Origin: Silene noctiflora
Lineage: Eukaryota; Streptophyta; Magnoliopsida; Caryophyllales; Caryophyllaceae
Assembly (NCBI GenBank): GCA_009801015.1
Contig: VHZZ01003202.1
Location: forward strand, 22,195 to 45,755
Length of the DNA stretch: 23,561 nucleotides
Reading direction: 5' to 3'
The position numbers and the translations under genes were made by a program. Of this stretch, positions 1 to 9,650 are shown in pieces. Numbering within the stretch: position 1 is the stretch's first letter; each line of letters begins with the position of its first letter. Below the pieces are notes generated by a model. It did not search any database. It saw only the letters and a program-made list of their open reading frames with translations, and had not been told where the DNA came from.

Positions 1-20
1 AAAATGACTAAAATAACCTT

Positions 21-45
21 GGATGTACAATAGCATTGTACATCC
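21..45. repeat. Perfect 11-bp inverted repeat with 3-bp loop
   Basis: GGATGTACAAT at 21-31 is followed by AGC and then by its exact reverse complement at 35-45. The DNA or a transcript could form a short hairpin. It sits at the extreme left of the window, so it may belong to a mobile element whose other part lies outside. No coding context was found. Confidence 0.75.
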
Positions 46-488
46 GGTTGTATAGTCCGTGAACTGTAGATTAACTCGAATACTCTTCTCTTTTATATAT
101 GTTGATGACAAATTGTCGTAATTAAAGTACATAATTATAGTAGTATTCCGGTGTTCTTAATATTAAAAATTAAAATACTATCAATACTTTTATTTTCACG
201 TTAGTATAAGATTTCAACAGTAAGATTTCAACAGTAAGAATACATTCTTATTATGTCTTGGACATTTGTTTACCTATTTCATTTTCCAGTGTCCCATTTA
301 ATTATTTATCTTTTTTATATTAGGAATGCTTCTTATGAGTAATTTAATTGTCCATTGTCCATATTCATTATTATCCAATTGTCATTTAATAATAATAACC
401 ACAAATTACTTAGCCTTTGTGCCAAAGAAAGATAAACAATTAATCATAAAGGAGAGAGTAAAACTCTCTCTCTCTCCCTCTCTACAAA
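46..488. other. AT-rich DNA without a gene
   Basis: I see no coding region here. It contains an exact 14-bp tandem duplication (TAAGATTTCAACAG at 207-220 and 221-234) and a CT-rich microsatellite at about 464-483. The rest is AT-rich spacer with no recognisable domain on either strand. Confidence 0.6.
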
Positions 489-500
489 TCGCTCCTAAAT

Positions 501-668
501 AGCCTATGACTATGAGCACTTAGATTAACTGGTAAGGGATTGTTAACTTAATTAGAACCCTAGGAGTACAGTTGTGTCAAAACTTACAATTCACGAATGA
601 GAATTTTACTGTCCTAACGGTTTTACCTGACTCAAATTCGCACTAAACCCGATAGTGTGCAAAAAAAG
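501..668 (+). mobile_element. SINE-like retroposon with target-site duplication
   Basis: A 168-bp segment is bounded by an exact 12-bp direct repeat, TCGCTCCTAAAT, at 489-500 and 669-680. It ends in a short A run at about 661-667, just before the second copy. Near its start is an A-box-like stretch (TTAACTGGTAAGG, about 524-536). Some 20 bp further is a B-box-like stretch (ATTAGAACCC, about 551-560). An RNA polymerase III-like promoter, A-tail and flanking duplication together are the hallmarks of a tRNA-derived SINE. The box matches are imperfect and no family is recognised. A chance direct repeat is the alternative. Confidence 0.5.
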
Positions 669-681
669 TCGCTCCTAAATT

Positions 682-858
682 AGCAAATTCAACAGCTTTT
701 TGTTCAATTTCTCGTGGAGTCAAATTTTCATCCGTACGGGTCAAAGGAATGGCCCCTTGGCCTCTTATTTCCAGATAAAGGACACGGCGAGTATAAATGC
801 CCTCTTTAAATTCTATTCTAATAGACTGAATATCTTTTATAAGAAATCGGAGACAAAT
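682..858 (-). pseudogene. ycf4: Nuclear plastid-DNA fragment (NUPT) of ycf4
   Basis: Read on the reverse strand from about 858 to 682, the sequence translates without a stop into the C-terminal part of the plastid photosystem I assembly factor Ycf4. Recognisable stretches include [40 protein letters not shown] and TPREIEQKA. The match stops a few residues before the normal Ycf4 C-terminus. Upstream of about 858 it stops again, so only about 59 codons are present with no start or stop of its own. The surroundings are nuclear repeats, so this is a plastid-to-nucleus transfer and not plastid DNA. It is non-functional. Recognition is from memory of the family and the exact edges are within about 10 bp. 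Confidence 0.85.
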
Positions 859-919
859 GTGACGGTTTTTTCAAACATAAGCATGCACTTAGTGCACGAT
901 TAAAAATTGAAAATTAAGT

Positions 920-1935
920 TTTTTTTTTTTTTTTTTTGGCAGCAGTAAAAAAAAAAAAAAAATTACAACCCTTATCGTAGGAATCGTTTTGCCATGTCAT
1001 GCGCATCTCGATTCTTACTCCTATGTCTAAAACTAAAACACAAACAATGGAAATTAGTAGAAATGGCTTTGATGTCAGCGAGAATTCCTTTAATTTGAAT
1101 ATGGTTCTTCGCGGCTTCCAAGAGTTGTGTCACGAGCTGAAGGCAGTCCGACGACACATGGAGATGTAGGTACCCTGAGTCTCTTGCCCATACGAGGGCT
1201 CCCATTAACCTTAAAGCCTCCGCCTGAAGTGCCGATTCGGCTCTGATGCGTCCTCCCCCAAAACAAACGAAACGTTCGTCCTCGTCGATCATGACCCAAC
1301 CAAAAGCTGCATTTTACCTACCCCCCAGCTCGCATCCACTCTAATCAAGTCGTTCCTTATCTCATCCTTGTCATCACAATCGTAGATAGGCAAGCCATTC
1401 CTTATCCCATCCTTTTCGTCGCAATCATCCTTCCATTCTGTCTCTTAAACCTTTCCTGCTGACAGAATGGAAGCTTGAACCACCATGTGAACCGTATCAT
1501 TCCACAGTGGGAAAAACGATCGTGAATGAAACCTTAGTCCCTGAAAGAGAGATTTATTTCGGGCGCCCCATAGACATCATATAGTGGCACAAAATTTCAC
1601 AATTTTTTCATGCTTATCTTCCAATTTTCCCAAAAAGTTAATCCAATTTATCACCCATTCTCCTAACCCTAGGTGGTTTCCACTACATGCCTTAATCCCA
1701 ATATCCGAGCACGCCCAGACTCTCGAGCTGACCTCACAATCCCTAAAGAGATGCTCTCTAGTCTCCAGACACTTCATCTCCAAAGGGCAAAGCTTACATC
1801 CCGGATCCACACTAATTCCGCGTCTCACCAAACCCACTCCCACACTAATTCACGGGTGTAGGCATAAAGCCATAAAAAGCAAAGCAATTTGTCTATTTAA
1901 CCTTTTTACAAGACAATCTAAAGTCAAGATTGGCT
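920..1935 (-). mobile_element. 5'-truncated LINE remnant (zf-RVT and RNase H-like region)
   Basis: On the reverse strand a reverse-transcriptase zinc-binding segment comes first (about 1843-1577; residues GCKLCP, then REHLFRDC), followed by WGARNKSLF. An RNase H-like (RVT_3) domain follows. It starts with DASWG near 1330, passes AAFGWV around 1300 and continues to a stop at 972-974. The tail includes MIDEDERF, DCLQLV and an ending in NRDAHDMAKRFLR. A T run at about 920-938 on the + strand is the poly-A tail of the element. This domain order and tail match the 3' end of plant L1-type LINEs. It is broken: there is an in-frame stop at 1577-1579, a frame change near 1305, and another frame change upstream of 1843. 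The reverse transcriptase and endonuclease are absent. The left boundary (element 5' end) is uncertain. Confidence 0.8.
1346..1426 (-). repeat. Two 36-bp direct repeats inside the LINE remnant
   Basis: 1346-1381 and 1391-1426 are similar 36-bp copies with a 45-bp period. On the reverse strand, in the frame of the RNase H DASWG motif, they encode DCDEKDGIRNGL and DCDDKDEIRNDL. This is an in-frame 15-residue duplication in the linker between the zinc-binding and RNase H parts. A 10-bp inverted repeat (CCATTCTGTC / GACAGAATGG) lies just beyond, at about 1433-1470. Confidence 0.75.
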
Positions 1936-2000
1936 ATGATTTTACCAAGAAACTACCATAAATGTGTGTTAATGGTGTAAATGGAGGTAGAAAGAGACAG

Positions 2001-2057
2001 GTGGGGGTCCAATTTCAGAAACAAACAAAGATGGTAGACTTCAAAATAAAGAGTATT
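2001..2057 (+). promoter_or_regulatory. Upstream block A of RLK1, shared with RLK2
   Basis: This stretch, around GGGGTCCAA, GAAACAAACAAAGATGG and GACTTC, closely matches 9597-9650 in front of the second receptor gene. It lies about 0.78 kb before the RLK1 start and about 1.0 kb before the RLK2 start. The conservation suggests either a retained promoter or 5'-leader element from the duplication, or a common repeat present at both places. No function is shown. Confidence 0.5.
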
Positions 2058-2137
2058 TTAGAGGAGATTACTACATCAATTATCAAAGGTAGATATTGCC
2101 AAACCAATATCATATCTTCACGTCAATTAGGACACGT

Positions 2138-2425
2138 CAGCAAACCCGCATTCGACTCGAACAAACCAATATGAAAAAGAATCAACCAAAGTAAGTAATC
2201 TGGTATCCATATCTATTTCGGTACAACCGAGTGGAAATCCAATAGTCTACAAACCTGCATACGATTTGAGCAAACTAATATCAAAAGGAACCTACTATCC
2301 ATATTGATTTCGGTACTACCTAACCGAAAATCCAATAGCCTACAAACCCGCATACGATGTGAGCAAACAAATAACAAAAGGAATCAATTAAAGCAATCTA
2401 CTTTGCTATCCATATTGATATCACC
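2138..2425 (+). repeat. Three-copy tandem repeat (about 85-110 bp units) upstream of RLK1
   Basis: Copies start at about 2138, 2248 and 2341. Shared pieces are CAAACC(C/T)GCAT(A/T)CGA, GAGCAAAC(T/A)AATA, AAAAGGAA, TATCCATAT(T)GATTTCGGTAC and GAAAATCCAATAG. Copy 2 is shortened by an internal deletion. Copy 3 loses similarity after TATCCATATTGATATCACC. The array sits between the two upstream blocks shared with RLK2, and RLK2 has no counterpart that I can see. It therefore arose or survived only on the RLK1 side. Confidence 0.8.
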
Positions 2426-2621
2426 TTTATCAATTTAATACAAAAGGAGTATCATTAAAGAGAAAGAGACCTTCAATCTCATGATCTCTTACAATATAAC
2501 CTTTTTCTTTCCGACATTTACTTTCCACACCAATGCACCAACCAACCCCTGTCTATAAACAAACTCTACTAATTTTACCAATTTTTTTCCTTTTTTAAAT
2601 AAATGATATTGGTCAACAATG

Positions 2622-2705
2622 GTCTGCTTACAAACACTAGAAGTGGAAGTCCATATGATTGAGCTCACCAATCTTGTTCATGACTTCTTCCTCTATCTTG
2701 TTCAC
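2622..2705 (+). promoter_or_regulatory. Proximal block B of RLK1, shared with RLK2
   Basis: About 75-155 bp before the chosen RLK1 start, this segment contains GGAAGTCCATATGATTG and GACTTCTTCCTCTATCTTG. It aligns with 10410-10485 in front of RLK2 (GGAAGCCCACATGATTGGAC, GCCTTCTTCCTCTGTTCC). It is pyrimidine-rich at its 3' end and may be core promoter or 5'-UTR sequence of the ancestral receptor gene. Confidence 0.55.
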
Positions 2706-2778
2706 TCCCTGCAAAAATTTCAGCTAAAAACAATATAATTTGATTAATAATATAAAAACAAGCATAATTATTGAAGCC

Positions 2779-5700
2779 ATGTTTGTAAAGTTTCAACCTT
2801 CGTGTTTCGATACTAGCCATCATCTTCTCTTCATGTTACTGTTATATTCTGTTTCCTGCTCATACCAGCAGGCTTGCAACCCACAGGATGAGCAAGCTCT
2901 GATAAAATTTGAGGAGTCTGTCTCGTCGTCTTCGACTCCTTTGAATTGGAGTTCTACCTTGGATTGTTGTAGTTCTTGGGAAGGGATTGTTTGTGATGAT
3001 ACGGGCAAAGTGAAGAGTTTGCTGCTTTCTTCTCGAAGATTGAAGGGGAGTATACCATATTCACTTGGGAATATTACAAGTCTTAAACAGCTCAATCTTT
3101 CGAATAATTCCCTTCATGGGTCACTGCCAAATGGGATTTTCAGTTCACTAAGTAGCCTTGAGATCATTGACTTAAGTTCCAACAAATTTTCTGGTAATCT
3201 CTCAGCGTGCTTTATTTCAAAGGGCGGTTTCATTTTTGGGTCGAAATTGACAAGTTTGAATGTCAGCAATAATGGCTTCACTGGTCATATTCCTTCATTC
3301 ATATGCAACACTAATCCTTTGGTTAAAACCCTTGATTTCTCCACAAATAGTTTTGATGATCAAATTCCTGTTGGCCTTGGAAAATGCTCCGAACTTGAAA
3401 CATTCAGAGCAGGTTTCAACAATCTGTCGGGAGTGTTTCCAACTGATGTTTACAGCTTGAAGTCTCTGGTTGAGTTATCAGTTCCTGTAAATAACATATC
3501 AGGAACTTTTGCAGAAGAAATGCTTGGTCTCACCAATCTCGAGATCCTCGAATTATACTCAAATAATTTCTCAGGTGTGATCCCTCAGGACATTGGGAAG
3601 CTTTCCAAGTTAAAGCATTTGGAACTCCACATAAATAGGCTAAGGGGGTTTATACCAACATCCTTGCTGATCAACTGTACAAATCTGGTAAAGCTTATTT
3701 TAAGGTTGAATTCCCTACAAGGTAACATCTCCAATCTTGATTTCTCGAGACTTTCCCAGTTGCAAACGCTTGACCTTGGCAATAATAACTTCACTGGAAA
3801 CTTACCTGAAAGCATATTGCAATGCAAGTCATTAACCGCAATTAGAGTAGCTTCAAACAGACTAACAGGAAGTTTATCACTCAATATGGTAGAATTAACA
3901 TCATTGACTTTTTTTTCTATCTCGAGCAATAACTTCACCAATATATCTCAGACCCTCAAAATCTTGGCTGGTTGTAAGAGCCTCAATAACCTCATAATGT
4001 CAAAGAATTTCAACCAAGAATCTTTACCAAGTGAAAATAATTTCATACAAAAAGGGCAATTCCGGAACTTGCAAATTCTTGCCCTAGGAGGATGTGGGCT
4101 CACGGGGCAAGTACCGGCATGGCTAGTCAATATCAAGACTCTAGAAGCCTTAGACTTGTCATATAATAAAATCACAGGTGGAATTCCTGATTGGTTGGGA
4201 AATATGCAAAGCTTCTTTTACTTGGACTTGTCGATGAATAGTCTATCAGGGGAATTACCATTGCAACTCAGTAAACTGCCAGCATTGATTTCCGATAGAG
4301 TGATTGATAAACTGAACCGAACTTATCTTGATCTCCCTGTTTTTGTGACGCCCAACAATGCAACTCAGCAGCAATATAGTCAGCTTGCAAACCTGCCTCC
4401 AGCTATCTACATGAAGGGAAACCAAATCACTGGTAATATCCCAGTCGAGATATGTCAATTACAGAATCTTTATGTACTAGATCTTAGTGACAATCATTTC
4501 ACAGGGAGTATCCCACCAGAACTTTCAAATCTCACAAGCTTAGAAACACTAGACCTTTCCCAGAACAACTTGACCAATGAAATTCCCACATCGCTAAAAG
4601 CCCTCTCTTTCTTATCGAAATTCAATGTTTCCTATAACAATCTTCAGGGGTCAATTCTGACAGGAGGTCAATTTGACACTTTTACAGAATCGAGTTATGT
4701 AGGAAATCCTGGGTTATGTGGTCAAATCCTACAGCATCATTGCTCATCTGAGTCGGTCAACTCAACATCTCCCCACGTCAAAATCCGAAACAAGAGACTC
4801 TTTTTAGGAATTACCCTTGGTGTCTTCTTAAGCATTTCCCTCATTCTTCTTGTATTAACCCGACTGATGATACGCAGCAGAAAGGTCCTCAAAAGGGCCA
4901 TCACTAACAAGTTTGAATCAGAAACAAACTCGTATGGCTCTAACTCCCATCTCCCAGGTGATAATAGCAGCATTGTTGTAGTCTTTCCTGGGTCTTTGAG
5001 TGAAAACAAGGATCTGTCATTCGACGACATACTGAAAAGTACCAACAACTTCAGCCGAGAGAACATCGTTGGTTGTGGAGGGTTTGGTTTGGTTTACAAA
5101 GCAAACTTGGACAACGGAGTTAAACTTGCTATAAAAAAGCTTTCAGGAGACATGTGTGTCATAGACCGAGAATTTGAAGCAGAGCTGGAAGCCCTATCAG
5201 TGGCCCAACATGAAAATGTGGTTTCTTTGCTGGGCTACTGTGTTCATGACGAATTCAGGCTTCTAATCTACTCTTTCATGGAAAATGGAAGCCTTGACTA
5301 CTGGTTGCATGAAAACCCAGATGGGCCGTCTGTACTTGATTGGCAGATACGACTGAAAATTGCTCTTGGAGCAAGTCATGGGATAGCGTACATGCACCAC
5401 GTTTGTGAGCCACATATTGTGCACCGTGATATTAAGTCTAGCAACATTCTGCTTGACGAGAATTTCAAAGCTTATGTGGCAGATTTCGGATTATCAAGAC
5501 TCATTCTCCCACATCGCACTCATGTCACTACTGACCTGGTTGGAACGCTAGGGTACATTCCACCGGAATATGGGCAGTCTTGGGGAGCAACCTTAAGGGG
5601 TGATGTGTACAGTTTCGGGATTGTTTTGTTGGAGCTACTGACAGGAAAGAGGCCAGTGGAATTATGCAACCCGAAAACAACAGAGGAGTTAGTTATGTGG

Positions 5701-5931
5701 GTACAACGGCTTAAAAGTGAAGGAAAACATGAAGAAATCTTTGATCCTGAACTGGTAGTCAAAGGACATGAGCAGGAAATGCTGGAGGTGCTTGAAGTCG
5801 CTTGTAAGTGTATAAAGCATAATCCTCTAGAAAGGCCAGCTATTAAAGATGTCGTAGATCAGCTCAAGACCATGCAGTGCCACTCAGAGACGGCCAGGAG
5901 CAAGCAAGATTCGTCTGTGGAAGATACATAA
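2779..5931 (+). CDS. PSY1R: LRR receptor-like kinase, PSY1R-type (tandem copy 1, RLK1)
   Basis: Intronless gene of 1050 codons for a plasma-membrane receptor serine/threonine kinase of LRR subfamily X, by family a receptor of tyrosine-sulfated growth peptides. Numbered from 2779: hydrophobic signal peptide (about 15-30), N-cap cysteine pair CC at 63-64, then about 21 LRRs. An island of roughly 40 residues ([20 protein letters not shown]) interrupts the LRRs within about 488-553, as in PSKR/PSY1R receptors. A membrane helix spans about 674-698. The kinase has the glycine loop GCGGFG (765-770), Lys786, HRD (882-884, RD type), DFG (902-904) and PPE (928-930), so the key catalytic residues are present. 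An in-frame ATG at 2740 adds 13 residues. I chose 2779 because it aligns with the RLK2 start and has the similar context GCCATG. Odd points: the last LRRs read LTNEIP and GSILTGG where RLK2 has LSGQIP and GQIPTGG, and the activation segment has [10 protein letters not shown] where RLK2 has [10 protein letters not shown]. The symbol is by family resemblance; orthology is not established. Confidence 0.93.
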   Translation: MFVKFQPSCFDTSHHLLFMLLLYSVSCSYQQACNPQDEQALIKFEESVSSSSTPLNWSSTLDCCSSWEGIVCDDTGKVKSLLLSSRRLKGSIPYSLGNITSLKQLNLSNNSLHGSLPNGIFSSLSSLEIIDLSSNKFSGNLSACFISKGGFIFGSKLTSLNVSNNGFTGHIPSFICNTNPLVKTLDFSTNSFDDQIPVGLGKCSELETFRAGFNNLSGVFPTDVYSLKSLVELSVPVNNISGTFAEEMLGLTNLEILELYSNNFSGVIPQDIGKLSKLKHLELHINRLRGFIPTSLLINCTNLVKLILRLNSLQGNISNLDFSRLSQLQTLDLGNNNFTGNLPESILQCKSLTAIRVASNRLTGSLSLNMVELTSLTFFSISSNNFTNISQTLKILAGCKSLNNLIMSKNFNQESLPSENNFIQKGQFRNLQILALGGCGLTGQVPAWLVNIKTLEALDLSYNKITGGIPDWLGNMQSFFYLDLSMNSLSGELPLQLSKLPALISDRVIDKLNRTYLDLPVFVTPNNATQQQYSQLANLPPAIYMKGNQITGNIPVEICQLQNLYVLDLSDNHFTGSIPPELSNLTSLETLDLSQNNLTNEIPTSLKALSFLSKFNVSYNNLQGSILTGGQFDTFTESSYVGNPGLCGQILQHHCSSESVNSTSPHVKIRNKRLFLGITLGVFLSISLILLVLTRLMIRSRKVLKRAITNKFESETNSYGSNSHLPGDNSSIVVVFPGSLSENKDLSFDDILKSTNNFSRENIVGCGGFGLVYKANLDNGVKLAIKKLSGDMCVIDREFEAELEALSVAQHENVVSLLGYCVHDEFRLLIYSFMENGSLDYWLHENPDGPSVLDWQIRLKIALGASHGIAYMHHVCEPHIVHRDIKSSNILLDENFKAYVADFGLSRLILPHRTHVTTDLVGTLGYIPPEYGQSWGATLRGDVYSFGIVLLELLTGKRPVELCNPKTTEELVMWVQRLKSEGKHEEIFDPELVVKGHEQEMLEVLEVACKCIKHNPLERPAIKDVVDQLKTMQCHSETARSKQDSSVEDT

Positions 5932-8900
5932 CTGTTTATATAGTGACTGTTTATATTAGGCCATCAAAAACATTGCAGAGAAATAGAGATACACATAGAG
6001 AAGTAGAAACAAGAAGCGTGTTTCGGGAGGGAGAGTCATAAAGGTATATACAAAATTCGATCATAGAGACTACATTACTTTTGACACTTTACTATGGCCA
6101 ATTGGCCACATGTACAGGTCCGACACTCCTTGTATAACTGTGCTACATTTAAATATTTTATACCAACAATATGAAATTGTTATTCATAAAATAGTCGTTT
6201 CTGACTCTCCAACACGCACTTGCGTCCGACAATTGCAGCTGAGTCTGATTAACATTGCATACAGATCAACAGATGCCCGTTACTTTCACAGTGATAAGCC
6301 TCCACAAAAAAAAAATTGTGCGCTATCATCTATCAACCACGTCGATCATAAATAAACATAGCTCTATCATGTCCAAAGATTAAGTTGAAGCGAAGAAATT
6401 ATTTTAGGGAACTTCTTATGACAAGGAACTAATGTATGGCGCTTAGTGACATAAGTATGCAGGAACAGAGAGCAAACCTGCAGAGCTTTTTTTCCACATG
6501 ATATGGACTTGCTAAATGCTTGTTATAACGGAAGCTTTAACACCATTAACGGCTCCAATTACTACAAAGCTCCCATGCAGCATATACAAGTTAAAACACA
6601 GGAGAACCGGAAATCTACTTGAAATGTAGAATGTAGAATCTCAAATACTAAGATGATCTTAAATGCGTTCACTCACACACACTGACAAAAGCGCTTGACC
6701 AATACCTTGATACCTCTAGTAACCCTTGCCTAAAAGAGGTAAGAGGAATCAAATGTACTCACTTGTACCCTCATAACCCCTATGATTTCGAAAAGTAGCT
6801 TTGCATCTAGAATACCCTTGATGAAAAATGCAATACTATCAATTGTTTCATATCAGGCATAAAAATTCGGACGACTGAATGACCCGTTTTAATTTATTGC
6901 ATTATTCTTCAAAGCCAATGAATATTGTTTTCAATACAAGATTAACAGTAAATTCAGTATCATTCACTTGGGAGTACAAGTTAATTAATTAAGTAATATT
7001 TGTCTGATCATCGTTGGTTGCCATTTCGTTTCTCTTTTTAATTTTTTTGAAGGGTCGTGTCGTCCAATCAGGCACTGAAACGTGGCGACGAGAAAGGGAA
7101 AGTTAACTCACCACCCCAAAGTTCCAGAGTGATCCTATGGTTAACATTTCTATCTCCATCCCTTTTCTTATAAGTTTTCAACCGAACTGTTTTTGTCGTT
7201 AGACTCCATATGTCGTTGATGTGAGTTGTCCAATGTTGAATGACTTGATTATATTAAGAATACAAGAGGTATATTGTGAAGGTTATGTTTATCATTTGAC
7301 CAGTGATTTGGCTCGTCTTAAGCGAAGTTGGCTTTTGAAATATATAAAATAATAAGGTCTTTGTCTCATAGTTCATAGCAAATATGATACTATGTAATAA
7401 TAATAATAAAGGAAAAATAAAATCCACTTGAATCAAAGGCCAGCCCTAGGCCTGAACCAAATTATTCTACAGATTCCCCATGATTCCATCTACATTTATT
7501 AAACCTTTCATTGTCTACCCAAGCCATATACACAAGTTATCCTAGGAGACTCTCATGATAATATTAGCATGAGAGTGATCCATGTGCAAATTAAACTGGG
7601 GAAGATAATTTTTAGTTAGTGACTAATGAGTATATGAATATGAATAATGTTTATAGTTAGTGAGTTTTTCTCATATTATATTAACATGACCATCTACAAT
7701 AGTGCAACCTTATAGCACACCGAGAATACATGGCTGGTTGGCTGGGGGTTTGCCGAAGCTTCCAAACCACTAGAGCATAACTTGTTAGACAAATATACGG
7801 ACTGGAAAAAATAAAATCTTATACCAATTACCTTTATTTTAATCTCTACATTATAAATTGTGTTCAATACGTAGTTATAAGGCGACTCTCCAAAAGCTAC
7901 AAGCCAAACTATATAGAATAGCATAGTTTCATTTCTTTTTGTTGTAGGCTTGACTACTTTCTAGTACTCTTTTTGGTACCTTAGCCTTTTACCTTAATGC
8001 CTTAGCCTTTTACCGTAACAAAATAATTATCGAAAATAAGACGCAAACATCAGATATTGTTAGCATGAAGGTTTTTGGGGTAAGCTATTATACTTTCAGT
8101 CGAAAGCAACCTTAGGTAACCACTCATTAAGATCCAACAACTGGTATAAGCAAAATCATCTTTCTGCTAACACACCTCCCTTAAACATCATTATTCCAGT
8201 AATAAAGCTTCTAAATTCATAGTTGCATTTTGCATACCATCAATGATCACCCCACTTGAATTAGTCAACTAAACATATTCATGTAAATAATAATTATATA
8301 TATCCATTAGCATTACACAGGACAAAACAAGCAATAAACTACCCAACAACTGAATTTGCAAAATCATCACCAATTTATTAAATATCCACCTACGGAGTAA
8401 TACCATCCTTTATGGTTTTTTATTTCCTTGCTTTTCCTTGTTGCATTATTTGAAGGATTTCTGCCAATTGACATCCCCAAACCCAATAATTTACTTAACA
8501 ACAATAGTCAAGTTTCATCATTTTTTGTATCTGAATTTCAGACATCAACTTGTAAAAAATAAAGAAATAGAAATAGACGCATAATGGATATTTACTACAC
8601 CACCATATGCTATTAAACAATTGCTTTAGTCGTCATCTTATATCGTCTATTGCGGTTAGGAATGACAATGGGTTGGATTTGAATTGGGTGAAACTTCATG
8701 CGCATACATCCACCATTTCAGAAACACCACCTTATCTATTCGTCATGCATGAATTAACCACAGGCGTGGATCCTACCATCACAGGGAGATGATATGGGTG
8801 GCTGGGTGATAAATAAGTTGTGACTAAAATATGTTTGTAATGACTAATTACCAAGTTCCAGAAAAAAATGTTGAAATTGTATTTCACCAAAAAAATGAAG

Positions 8901-9245
8901 TTAAGTAAATGTAAAGTAAGATTAGTGAGTGTTCAGTTAAATACCTGCTTGGGGATTATACTGAAATACAATAGTTGAGTAGTGGGAATTGATATTCAAA
9001 CTGAGGGAGTATTATAATTCTTGGCATAATATATTATGTTAATAACGATAATAAATGCCAAATAATCAAATACTCCATATTATTTACCATGCTTTTTTTA
9101 AAATATTTTGAAGTCTGCCTTATAATATATGTTTCATTGTCATGCATGGAGAGCAAGAATATAATAGAACAGTATAGCCTATGTTCATATGATTATTATA
9201 CATTCATGCCTTAATGAAAATAAGACTATTTAACAATTTTTATAT
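5932..9245. other. Intergenic DNA between the two receptor genes, no gene seen
   Basis: The RLK1 3' untranslated region presumably starts here; ACTGTTTATA occurs twice, just after the stop. Short ORFs in this stretch lack recognisable domains. Minor structures are a 9-bp inverted repeat ACTCTCATG / CATGAGAGT at 7549-7576, a duplicated CCTTAGCCTTTTACC at 7979-7993 and 8000-8014, and an 11-bp inverted pair ATTGTATTTCA / TGAAATACAAT at 8876-8886 and 8962-8972. The last pair is followed by GAGGGAGTA near 9004-9012, which resembles one Stowaway end, but I could not find its partner. Confidence 0.55.
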
Positions 9246-9400
9246 AAAACTGTTTTACATAAGTATTATTGTAAAACCAAGTGATTTAATTAACTAAAGA
9301 CCCCCACTAAAATAACTTCCACCAATCACCACTTTCCATAATAAGGACATTACGGTCTTTTGTTATATGATTTTACAATATGATATTGTAAAACCGTTTT
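9246..9400. mobile_element. MITE with about 35-bp imperfect terminal inverted repeats
   Basis: The left end AAAACTGTTTTACAT...ATTGTAAAACCA (9246-9279) is mirrored by the right end TTTTACAATATGATATTGTA followed by AAACCGTTTT (about 9370-9400). The 155-bp element has no coding capacity. The flanks are T/A-rich and no clear target duplication can be fixed, so the superfamily is left open. Confidence 0.7.
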
Positions 9401-9596
9401 TCATTACTCTTATTCAACTATTTAAGTAGATGCTACAGGAGGATGAGTAAATATTAATCAACCACTATGAGAGGACAGAAAGAATCCTGCTCAATTTAGT
9501 GGCTTTAAATAGACAACCCAAAGAGTCAATATTTGCTATAATTCACATAGTAGTGTATGATGCAAATATGCAATTGCTTGTGACTTTGTGAGTGGA

Positions 9597-9650
9597 GAGA
9601 GGGGTCCAAATAAGAAACAAACAAAGATGGTGGACTTCATAAAGAATATT
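9597..9650 (+). promoter_or_regulatory. Upstream block A of RLK2, shared with RLK1
   Basis: GGGGTCCAAATAAGAAACAA followed by ACAAAGATGGTGGACTTC matches the block at 2001-2057 with only a few changes and a 4-5 bp indel. It lies about 1 kb before the RLK2 start. The ATG inside the block opens a short reading frame in both copies (MVDF...). The frames diverge within about 10 residues, so conserved coding is doubtful. Confidence 0.5.

Noticed and set aside
1584..1961. 125-codon forward ORF
   Set aside because: It is antisense to the LINE zinc-binding region, whose reverse-strand translation has recognisable motifs; the forward product has none.
1962..2174. 70-codon forward ORF covering block A and the first repeat unit
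   Set aside because: There is no domain, and the frame is not kept in the matching region before RLK2 beyond a few residues.
8607..8792. 61-codon forward ORF in the intergenic spacer
   Set aside because: The segment resembles dispersed plant repeat sequence (AATGACAATGGGTTGGATTT) and shows no protein motif.
8391..9012. Possible Stowaway element suggested by GGAGTA-type ends
   Set aside because: Candidate ends at about 8395 and 9004-9012 are in the same orientation and no matching partner end was found.
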